From contig NZ_WSNW01000001.1 in the NCBI RefSeq assembly GCF_009767585.1, forward strand, positions 898,090 through 962,089: a stretch of 64,000 nucleotides of DNA, written 5' to 3'. Position numbers and translations under genes: made by a program. Shown in pieces: positions 57,551 to 64,000 of this stretch. Numbering within the stretch: position 1 is the stretch's first letter; each line of letters begins with the position of its first letter. This stretch comes from Coprobacillus cateniformis. Lineage in GTDB: Bacteria > Bacillota_I > Bacilli_A > Erysipelotrichales > Coprobacillaceae. The notes beneath the pieces are model-generated. The model saw only the letters and a list, made by a program, of their open reading frames with translations. It searched no databases and was not told the DNA's origin.

Positions 57551-57590
57551 CATACAAGTACAGTATATACACTTGTATGCAATTTGTCAA
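57551..57590 (-). promoter_or_regulatory. Promoter and GntR operator of the ABC operon
   Basis: -35 TTGACA (rc of 57585-57590), 17-bp spacer, -10 TATACT (rc of 57562-57567). A perfect inverted repeat CATACAAGT/ACTTGTATG (57551-57559 and 57571-57579) covers the -10 and part of the spacer, so binding would block polymerase. Confidence 0.8.
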
Positions 57591-57606
57591 GACGCAAACG
57601 TAAAAA

Positions 57607-57630
57607 GCAGTCTCTTGTATAAGAAACTGC
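57607..57630 (-). terminator. Terminator downstream of the methyltransferase gene
   Basis: GCAGTCTCTT (57607-57616) pairs with AAGAAACTGC (57621-57630) with one wobble, then a T-run on the minus strand. The 150 bp between it and the methyltransferase stop show no convincing gene. Confidence 0.75.
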
Positions 57631-57778
57631 CAAACTATATATATTATACTTTTTAGAGCGGTACGAACTCTTTCTAAATTTCAGTTACACAACAATATTA
57701 AAGCTTCTATCATTTTCATTGTTATTATAGAAATGTTCGCTGCCTTCATCATATTTTTGATCTTCACATATTCATCAT

Positions 57779-58504
57779 CTACTTCTTCGCTTTCACCAAT
57801 AACATCATTGGTCTTCGTAGTTCATCTTTCATCCCAGGAATATCTAACATATCTGACGATGGCTTAGCTTCTTCAATAACTTCAATTTGAAAACCTGCTT
57901 TAAGGAGTTCCATGAGAATTTGTGTCAATGTATGATGTTGCTTTGTAACCGTTTTTCCTAAAAAGTGTGTGACGCGTTCACCTGTCATGAAATATTGATC
58001 AATTGGCCAATATAATGGTTTTCCTTGTTCATCATAAATCCATTCCTGATTGACACTCCCTGTAAATATAGGATGTTCAATATTGAAAATAAAGACACCA
58101 TCTTTTTTTAATGTCTTATATACATTCTTATAAACCTGACTTAAATCTTTAACATAATGTAAGACCAGATTTGAAACTACACAATCATATGTATTCGCTG
58201 GATATTCATATGTATCCAATCCACAAACCCTATATGTAATACGTGTATCTCTATTTCTCGTTTGTGCCTCTTGAATCATTTTCTCACTTAAATCAATCCC
58301 TAAAACTTGCTTAGCTCCACATTCAACAGCATATTGACAATGCCATCCATATCCACAACCTAAATCTAATACTGTTTTTTCTTTTAAATCTGGAAACATA
58401 ACTTTTAACTGGTGCCATTCACCAGCCCCATCTAATCCTTTTTGACTACGCGCCATTTTCGCATATTCTTCAAAAAACTCTTCATTATCATATATATTAC
58501 TCAT
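57779..58504 (-). CDS. Class I SAM-dependent methyltransferase
   Basis: The protein has 241 residues. Motif I is VLDLGCGYGWHCQYAVE (residues 45-61), then LGIDLSEKMI, and YDCVVSNLVLHYVKDL, the UbiE/small-molecule layout. The C-terminal half has HHTLTQILMELLKAGFQIE. It probably methylates a small molecule. It overlaps the toroid gene by 8 bp, so both are one operon. Substrate unknown. Confidence 0.9.
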   Translation of the reverse strand: MSNIYDNEEFFEEYAKMARSQKGLDGAGEWHQLKVMFPDLKEKTVLDLGCGYGWHCQYAVECGAKQVLGIDLSEKMIQEAQTRNRDTRITYRVCGLDTYEYPANTYDCVVSNLVLHYVKDLSQVYKNVYKTLKKDGVFIFNIEHPIFTGSVNQEWIYDEQGKPLYWPIDQYFMTGERVTHFLGKTVTKQHHTLTQILMELLKAGFQIEVIEEAKPSSDMLDIPGMKDELRRPMMLLVKAKK

Positions 58505-59339
58505 GACAATCTCCTCCTATATTCATTAATATTTCTTGATAACGCTGTGTTGCTAAGGCACTTGGCTTTCCTTTTTCACAAAAAGATAATTTAGCTAATT
58601 TTGGAACCACACGTTCTACTACAATTTGTCCATCTAATAATTTGGATTGTAATACTTGGAAAGCCTCTAAAAACCTTGGATCATGTCTGGCTGACTTATA
58701 GAACGATAACACATAAACATAATGGAAAAGGTTATATCCTCTAAACGGATACTCAACTTGCATAAAAAGTTTGCCAATCCCATAGTGACAGGGGCTAATT
58801 GGTTTTCTTATTACCCAATGTTCTAACAAAAAATGAACAGCTTTATCTAGTGCTTTATTTTCATTAAAATGCTTTGTAAAACGGAATGCATCTAAAACAA
58901 TAAGTGTTGTATTAGGTGTAGAATAATTTGTTTCTTCCCCTCTTCCAAAACTATATTTATAACATTTCCATCCCCCATCATCCTCTTGGGTATTCAAAAA
59001 GTATTGAAATGAGTTCTGAACTCTTTGGTCTTGAGAATATCCCATATGACAAAGTGTTTGTAAAGCAAGTGCAGTATGACAAGGATAGATTCCTCCTGAA
59101 GGTGATATTTTAAACCGACCATCTTCTTTATATACACTCAAAATAAGAGTAGCCACTCTCTTCATAATCTCATCCTCAGGTGATACTCCTAATTCCAACA
59201 AAAAGTTCACACTCTCCAAGGTAGTAAATGGGGCACCTTTTAATAATTTCTTATCTTCAGTTGTCCATAAATCATCACCATTATCATATCTGTGCGATAA
59301 AATGATTTCTATATCTTTTTGATAACTTTTTTTATTCAT
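58497..59339 (-). CDS. Alpha/alpha-toroid (prenyltransferase/squalene-cyclase-like) protein
   Basis: About 280 residues from the ATG at 59339 (GAGG nine bases upstream). Helical pairs with QW-like repeats: DGRFKISPSGGIYPCHTAL, FLNTQEDDGGWKCYKY and TPNTTLIVLDAFRF. It has no DxDD catalytic motif of squalene-hopene cyclases and is less than half their length, so it may not be a cyclase. It precedes the methyltransferase gene with an 8-bp overlap. Function unknown. Confidence 0.7.
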   Translation of the reverse strand: MNKKSYQKDIEIILSHRYDNGDDLWTTEDKKLLKGAPFTTLESVNFLLELGVSPEDEIMKRVATLILSVYKEDGRFKISPSGGIYPCHTALALQTLCHMGYSQDQRVQNSFQYFLNTQEDDGGWKCYKYSFGRGEETNYSTPNTTLIVLDAFRFTKHFNENKALDKAVHFLLEHWVIRKPISPCHYGIGKLFMQVEYPFRGYNLFHYVYVLSFYKSARHDPRFLEAFQVLQSKLLDGQIVVERVVPKLAKLSFCEKGKPSALATQRYQEILMNIGGDCHE

Positions 59340-59343
59340 AGTC

Positions 59344-59730
59344 TTATTCCTCATTATTGTCTATAATATAAACATGCGATTTTAGCAATCTTTGCTTTGT
59401 TATTTCAAACTGATTTATAGATTTAAAACCTATATAATAAGTTAGAAAGTCTATAGAGAAGTCTAGTCGAATACCCTCAATTGCTAAGATGTCAACACAT
59501 TGATTTCCATCAATAGCAACAAGTTGAATATGGAGTATATTGTTTTCTTTTAATAAATTTACAATTTTTGATTATGAAACAAGCTTGCTTTCTCTTTCTC
59601 AAAAATATAATCAGAAACAACCAATAGTCCTTCTACAAATCCAGATGCATTGTTTCTTTCGCCTTCCTTTATTTTTAATATAGATAACCACTTCTTATCT
59701 CTATACACTTTCTTGAATCTTTCAATTCAT
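59344..59730 (-). pseudogene. Decayed gene of unknown family upstream of the toroid gene
   Basis: No full-length frame or start, but long coding-like runs remain on the minus strand in two frames. About 59575-59725 reads KKVYRDKKWLSILKIKEGER and ASGFVEGLLVVSDYIFEKEK; the last part, to the TAA at 59344, reads NILHIQLVAIDGNQCVDILA and SIDFLTYYIGFKS. A frameshift near 59570 separates them. The family is not recognised. Bases 59731-59832 show nothing. Confidence 0.55.
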
Positions 59731-59832
59731 TTTATCTATAAGTTTTGGGTGATAACTATATTGATTCTTTTTACATATCAATAACAATGAGTGCAGTTTT
59801 TTCTATTATATAAATCCTCATTGACTGTAAAT

Positions 59833-60279
59833 TTATTTTCTCTTCTTATATTTTTCTTTTGCATACTCATATGATTCTTGTATCAATGGTTTCAATTTTC
59901 CAAATGTCTCTGGAGTTGGATTAAGAACACAGATCCAACTCATCCATGCATATACAGGATGAGGCATGATTTGATTCAACGAAGTGAAATCACAATTCAT
60001 ATCAACCATCTCTCCAGCCGCTGGTCTTTTAGGCGTTGCTCCAAACAAATCAATAAATGTTTTCTTGCGAATCCCTAAATTAACGCGAAACACACCTTCT
60101 CTATTTATTTGTGAACCCTTATCATTTTGACCATCTTTATCCTTAATCGTTAAAATATACACCCCTCTTTGAAGAAGCCCTTCAGGATTATAATAAATTC
60201 CTCTTTCTCCCCAGCTTTCTACCATGACAACTCCTTTAAGATTGTCCAAGCAATATTGTAATATCTCTTCTGCATTCAT
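59833..60279 (-). CDS. DUF6194-family protein
   Basis: The protein has 148 residues. It resembles the DUF6194 pattern: YYNPEGLLQRGVYILTIKD, EGVFRVNLGIRKKTFIDLFG, then IMPHPVYAWMSWICVLNP. These small cytosolic proteins have no known function. The ATG has AAGGAGG upstream; the gene follows the EFR1 gene by 18 bp and is probably co-transcribed with it. Confidence 0.8.
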   Translation of the reverse strand: MNAEEILQYCLDNLKGVVMVESWGERGIYYNPEGLLQRGVYILTIKDKDGQNDKGSQINREGVFRVNLGIRKKTFIDLFGATPKRPAAGEMVDMNCDFTSLNQIMPHPVYAWMSWICVLNPTPETFGKLKPLIQESYEYAKEKYKKRK

Positions 60280-60297
60280 AGAATAATCCTCCTTATT

Positions 60298-61059
60298 TTA
60301 CAAATATTTCTCAATACGACTTTGTTCTATAACTGTTTTCCCAAGTACTGTCAATGCCATTGTAGGACAATTATTAACGCAGCGATAACACATTGTACAT
60401 TGATGATGAGAAGTCGCAACACCAGCCTTTAAATCAATATTTTTCATTGGGCATAATTCAACACATTTTCCACATCCTATACACTTTGATATGTCTATTT
60501 TTAATTTATCATTATATTTTTTAGTTTTATTATAGAAGTATAATCTTTGTCCAAACAAGCCTGCCAAATGATAGAAAAAACCTAACCCAACCTGTGAAGG
60601 TTGGCCCATCTTCAAATTCATAACAGCCTCTTCAATCCTATGAGTTGCCGAAATAACAAGTTCTTTATTCACATCCAACGGACGTTTTAATGCCTTTTCA
60701 TCACCAATCGAATCAGGCATTTTTAAATGTAATCCCCCAACAATAGTAGCTCCATATTGTTTTAACTGGCGTGCCAATAGCCCAGCGCCATCACCACTAA
60801 AAAGCCCCATTGTTGCTATTACAAAAATATGTTTGCCTTTCCATAAATCAGCATGATTATCAATAAAATCTTTAACATACTTTGGTATTTGACTATATTG
60901 TACAGGATAGCCAAAAACAATCTCGTGACTCTTTAAAATATAGCTCTCAATATTGTCATCCTCTATTGAATATGTTTCAGAATTATCCTTATATTTCCTC
61001 ATAAATGTTTCTACACAGTATCTTGTATTTCCTGTTCCACTAAAATAAATACCTATCAT
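60298..61059 (-). CDS. EFR1-family flavodoxin/ferredoxin protein
   Basis: About 253 residues from the ATG at 61059 (GGAGG nine bases upstream; the TTG at 61068 abuts it). An N-terminal flavodoxin fold (IYFSGTGNTRYCVETF, FMN-binding SGTGNT) is joined to two 4Fe-4S motifs (CIGCGKCVELCP and CTMCYRCVNNCP, about 190-235). It likely transfers electrons in anaerobic metabolism; partner unknown. Confidence 0.9.
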   Translation of the reverse strand: MIGIYFSGTGNTRYCVETFMRKYKDNSETYSIEDDNIESYILKSHEIVFGYPVQYSQIPKYVKDFIDNHADLWKGKHIFVIATMGLFSGDGAGLLARQLKQYGATIVGGLHLKMPDSIGDEKALKRPLDVNKELVISATHRIEEAVMNLKMGQPSQVGLGFFYHLAGLFGQRLYFYNKTKKYNDKLKIDISKCIGCGKCVELCPMKNIDLKAGVATSHHQCTMCYRCVNNCPTMALTVLGKTVIEQSRIEKYL

Positions 61060-61124
61060 CTTTAGCAACCTCCTTATGACGTCTATTCTATCACGTCTCT
61101 ATTCTAATGTCATTTTAAAATAAA

Positions 61125-61153
61125 AAGATGAAACAAATGAAATGTTTCATCTT
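61125..61153 (-). terminator. Terminator of the pyrophosphatase gene
   Basis: AAGATGAAACA (61125-61135), 7-nt loop, TGTTTCATCTT (61143-61153), then T residues on the minus strand, just after the stop codon. Confidence 0.87.
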
Positions 61154-61159
61154 CACATA

Positions 61160-62800
61160 CTATTGTGTTAACACATCAGTGATTACAGGAACAACTTGTT
61201 TCTTTCTAGAAATAACACCTGGAAGACTTGCCTGTTGTTCAACCAAATCAATCTTGAATGCTGTTTCGACATAATCAGGACGTGGACCAGCAACAAACAC
61301 TTCACTTGTAGCATTAATAACATCAGTTAATAACAACATAGCAAATTGCATATGATTATCCACTGCAACCTTTTCCATATATGCCAACATTTCAGCCTTA
61401 TATGGCGCAAATCCTTCAATATCCATTGTGTTGACTTGAGCCACTCCAACAGAAACATCTCCAAAACTAAACTTCTTATAATCTTGATTAAAAATCTCTT
61501 CAACAGTTTTTCCAACCAACGAAGTTCCAGCTTTAAACATGTCCATTCCAAAGTCTTTAATATCCACATTAGCAATAGCTGCTAATTCTTTAGCCATCTT
61601 TGTATCAGTTGGTGTACATGTAGGAGATTTGAATAAAAGCGTATCACTTATAATAGCCCCTAGCATAAGTCCAGCCATATCAGCAGGTATTTCAATACCT
61701 TGCTCCTTATAACATTTAGCAACAATCGTTGCTGTACATCCAACTGGTTCTGCTCTAAACATGACAGGTCCAATTGTTTGAATATCTGCAACTCTATGGT
61801 GATCAATAATTTCTAAGATCTCTGCATCCTCAATTCCATCAATAGATTGTCCTCTTTCATTATGATCAACTTGAATCACTTTTTTTCTCATTCCATTTAA
61901 GACTTGGAAACGGGAAACTGACCCTACAACTCTTCCCATAAAATCTAAAACAGGATAACTTCTATAACGTGTTTCACTCATCACTTCTTTCACATAATCT
62001 AAAGTATCATCTGTTGAAAATGTTGTTAACCCACCTTTTTGCATAACATATTCAACAGGAATAGATTGAATAATTTGTTGTGATGACATAAATGTATTAA
62101 ATGGCGTTGAAATAACACTAATATGAGCTTCCATACATTTATTTAATAAAGCATCATCAATTGATAATAATCCTGTTAGAATAATTAAAGAAACTTTCCC
62201 TTCAATCAAATGTTCAACAGCTTCATCTCTATCTCCACCAACAATAACAACATCATTTTCATGAATGCGTTTCATGGCTTCTTCTCCAGTCATGGCAGCA
62301 ATATGTACTTCACCTTTAATTGTTTTTAAGGATTTATCTAAATATAAAATACTTGCATCTAATGTATCAATAACATTTTCAATTGGTGTATTGGCTTCTT
62401 TAAGAATTTCACTATTCCAATCATCCATATATCCTTCAATAATATTAGATGTAGACAATAACCCTAACAATTGACTATGGTCATCTAAAACAGGTGCACT
62501 TTTTAAATTTTGTTGTTTCATTAAGGCCCAAGCAGTTTTTAAAGTCAATTCCTTTGAAAAAACAGTTACTTTATCATAATCCAAGTCTTCAACTTTTTGT
62601 TTAACAGTCTTTAACAAAACAGGTATCTCTACACCAAATCTCTTCAAAATAAACTCAGTTTCCTTATTAACATCACCAAGTCTAACCGGCACAGCATTAT
62701 AGCGTCCAGTTACAAATAATAAATGTGCATAAGCAATAGCACTGCAGATAGAATCACTATCTGGATTCTTGTGCCCACTTACAAAAACAATGTCTTTCAT
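61160..62800 (-). CDS. CBS/DRTGG-regulated family II Mn-dependent inorganic pyrophosphatase
   Basis: The protein has 546 residues. The DHH catalytic part starts GHKNPDSDSICSAIAYAHL and resumes with EIIDHHRVADIQT (DHH) after an insert (about 65-300). The insert holds two CBS domains flanking a DRTGG domain. DHHA2 ends the protein. It hydrolyses PPi; CBS-PPases are controlled by adenine nucleotides. It follows the YheO-type regulator by 10 bp. Confidence 0.94.
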   Translation of the reverse strand: MKDIVFVSGHKNPDSDSICSAIAYAHLLFVTGRYNAVPVRLGDVNKETEFILKRFGVEIPVLLKTVKQKVEDLDYDKVTVFSKELTLKTAWALMKQQNLKSAPVLDDHSQLLGLLSTSNIIEGYMDDWNSEILKEANTPIENVIDTLDASILYLDKSLKTIKGEVHIAAMTGEEAMKRIHENDVVIVGGDRDEAVEHLIEGKVSLIILTGLLSIDDALLNKCMEAHISVISTPFNTFMSSQQIIQSIPVEYVMQKGGLTTFSTDDTLDYVKEVMSETRYRSYPVLDFMGRVVGSVSRFQVLNGMRKKVIQVDHNERGQSIDGIEDAEILEIIDHHRVADIQTIGPVMFRAEPVGCTATIVAKCYKEQGIEIPADMAGLMLGAIISDTLLFKSPTCTPTDTKMAKELAAIANVDIKDFGMDMFKAGTSLVGKTVEEIFNQDYKKFSFGDVSVGVAQVNTMDIEGFAPYKAEMLAYMEKVAVDNHMQFAMLLLTDVINATSEVFVAGPRPDYVETAFKIDLVEQQASLPGVISRKKQVVPVITDVLTQ

Positions 62801-62810
62801 AAAATCCCCC

Positions 62811-63470
62811 TTACATTTTCTTTAAATAACGATAAATTGTTGGCTCACTAACAGCCAATTTTTCAGCAACAAGAACAATAGCTCCCTTTACCTTAAATGT
62901 ACCCTTATCTTGTAAATATTTAACAACTTTAATCTTTTCTTCTACATTCAATCTTTCAACTAAGAAATAACTTGGAAATCCCATTTGTTCTAAGCATTCC
63001 TTTATGTATAAATCAATCATTTCATCTAATGGTGATGATAGAATCTCAATTGGATTATCTAATTTAAATTCAACATCCTTAGATTCCTTAATTCCTAAAA
63101 TTCTCTTTAATGTAGACTCTAAATATTCATAGTCAGAAATATTCACATTAATACACAACATTCCTACTGGAACCTCATGCCCTTCTTCTTTTATAAAATA
63201 AGTTGCTGATCGTAACAGTTTTCCATCTGGACCAGTTGTTTTATAGTTCATTACGAAATCATGATCTTTATATTGTTTTGTCTCCAAATAGTGAATTGAT
63301 AGATTAGAAAGTTTAGCACCAACCTCTCTGCCAGAAATATGACTGTTTGATATTGCTACTATTTCCTGTTCTTGAGAAGTCAAATCATGTAATGCAATTT
63401 CTACATTTTCACCTAAAGCTTCTCCCAAAAATTCTACTAATTTTCCATATGGTTCTAACAATTTATACAT
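62811..63470 (-). CDS. YheO/DauR-like PAS-HTH transcriptional regulator
   Basis: About 219 residues from the ATG at 63470 (MYKLLEPYGKLVEFLG, GGAGG upstream). The YheO PAS domain has NVEIALHDLTSQEQEIVAIS, ISGREVGAKLS and SATYFIKEEG. The C-terminal HTH is VAEKLAVSEPTIYRYLKK (about 200-219). It lies 10 bp before the pyrophosphatase gene. A TATAAT lies upstream. Ligand unknown. Confidence 0.87.
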   Translation of the reverse strand: MYKLLEPYGKLVEFLGEALGENVEIALHDLTSQEQEIVAISNSHISGREVGAKLSNLSIHYLETKQYKDHDFVMNYKTTGPDGKLLRSATYFIKEEGHEVPVGMLCINVNISDYEYLESTLKRILGIKESKDVEFKLDNPIEILSSPLDEMIDLYIKECLEQMGFPSYFLVERLNVEEKIKVVKYLQDKGTFKVKGAIVLVAEKLAVSEPTIYRYLKKM

Positions 63471-63561
63471 TATACCGCCTCCGATTGTCATTATACACTA
63501 TTTTATTATAGACGACTAGTCTTTTTTATCATGATAAGAAATGATAATTTTTTGTAAAAGA

Positions 63562-63591
63562 AAACAACTTTTTTACATTCAAAAGTTGTTT
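63562..63591 (-). terminator. Terminator of the DUF2085 gene
   Basis: AAACAACTTTT (63562-63572), 8-nt loop, AAAAGTTGTTT (63581-63591), then T-rich sequence on the minus strand, ending five bases after the stop. Confidence 0.82.
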
Positions 63592-63595
63592 CAAG

Positions 63596-63955
63596 TTATT
63601 TTTTATCAATATAAATATATGCTTTTGTGACAAGCATTCCCAGGGCATACCCGAAAACAGCTCCTGTTAATGCTCTTCTCAAATTGTTACTCATCATTCC
63701 CCAAAATGTTTGTAGACTTCCATCAATAATCATTGGTAACATGCAAAGGAAAATAACATACAAAGGAATTGTTTTTTTGTGTTTATAAGCAATATACAAA
63801 GTCATTATAAATAAAATAACAATAAATGTGCATCTATAACACAAAGGAAAACAAAAGCCTAAAATATGAGGAGCACGTTCAGCTATACCATTACACATAG
63901 GTATACTTCCAAACTGTGATAACCTCTGATATATAAAATCAATAAGACTACTCAT
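63596..63955 (-). CDS. DUF2085-family membrane protein
   Basis: The protein has 119 residues. The conserved Cys motif CNGIAERAPHILGFCFPLCY and RCTFI is followed by three membrane segments. DUF2085 members are small polytopic proteins whose Cys/His residues may bind metal; function unknown. Its stop is at 63596; the region 63956-64000 is too short to assign. Confidence 0.85.
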   Translation of the reverse strand: MSSLIDFIYQRLSQFGSIPMCNGIAERAPHILGFCFPLCYRCTFIVILFIMTLYIAYKHKKTIPLYVIFLCMLPMIIDGSLQTFWGMMSNNLRRALTGAVFGYALGMLVTKAYIYIDKK

Positions 63956-64000
63956 AAGAAACTGTTTCTACAACAGCGTTAAAATCATTATGATTCCAAT

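Noticed and set aside
57640..57778. Short frame MMKAANISIITMKMIEALIL on the minus strand after the methyltransferase gene
   Set aside because: Only 23 codons, no convincing ribosome-binding site and no family match; likely non-coding.

Overview
The window looks like a chromosomal segment of a low-GC, Gram-positive, spore-forming gut Firmicute. The best guess is the Erysipelotrichia (Coprobacillaceae or Thomasclavelia-like). Support comes from AT-rich intergenic DNA, strong AGGAGG ribosome-binding sites, spore genes (spoVT, yabP, yabQ, cwlJ, gerQ), a B. subtilis-like order of the informational genes, and two features I associate with the Erysipelotrichia/Mollicutes side of the Firmicutes: Asn in the rifampicin pocket of RpoB and a shortened proline segment in L11. 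Species cannot be fixed from the sequence alone. Nearly every gene is on the minus strand; only cwlJ-gerQ and one HAD phosphatase gene are on the plus strand.

Left part, 0-22 kb. The S10 ribosomal-protein operon (rpsJ to rplN, cut by the window edge) has a near-consensus promoter and a structured leader. Behind it lies a 1.4 kb stretch holding a rotted cell-surface-protein gene, then a complete 16S-23S-5S operon without spacer tRNAs. Next come an orphan lactose-type PTS EIIA, a Cof-type HAD phosphatase, a 1155-residue secreted beta-helix protein with its RpiR-type regulator, and the str operon (rpsL-rpsG-fusA-tuf). The S10 and str operons, usually adjacent in Firmicutes, are therefore separated by about 12 kb of rRNA and accessory genes.

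Middle, 22-42 kb. A sugar PTS operon (PRD regulator, EIIA, EIIB, EIIC, tyrosine-phosphatase-like protein) sits between rpsL and rpoC. Directly upstream is the corpse of a GH1 6-phospho-beta-glucosidase, so the locus seems to have lost its hydrolase. Then follows the classic block rpoC-rpoB, rsmC-like methyltransferase, rplL-rplJ with an L10-leader attenuator, rplA-rplK with a probable L1-binding leader, nusG, secE, rpmG, a SigH-like sigma factor, rlmB, mrnC and cysS, the last behind a T-box-like leader.

Right part, 42-64 kb. A glgC-glgD-glgA glycogen operon is followed by a divergent cwlJ-gerQ spore-germination pair, folC-ung, two tandem HAD phosphatases plus an esterase, the spoVT-S4-yabP-yabQ-divIC sporulation/division cluster, and a GDPD. 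After these come a YtrA-type GntR/ABC-transporter operon with a visible operator, a methyltransferase paired with an alpha/alpha-toroid protein, a DUF6194 protein, an EFR1 flavodoxin/ferredoxin protein, a CBS-DRTGG family II pyrophosphatase with a YheO-type regulator, and a DUF2085 membrane protein.

No CRISPR array, intact insertion sequence or tRNA gene was seen. I did not find a clearly new multi-gene system. The most unusual items are the PTS locus with its GH1 remnant and phosphatase, the secreted beta-helix protein with an operator-like palindrome, the methyltransferase/toroid pair, and the drug-target variants in RpoB and L11.
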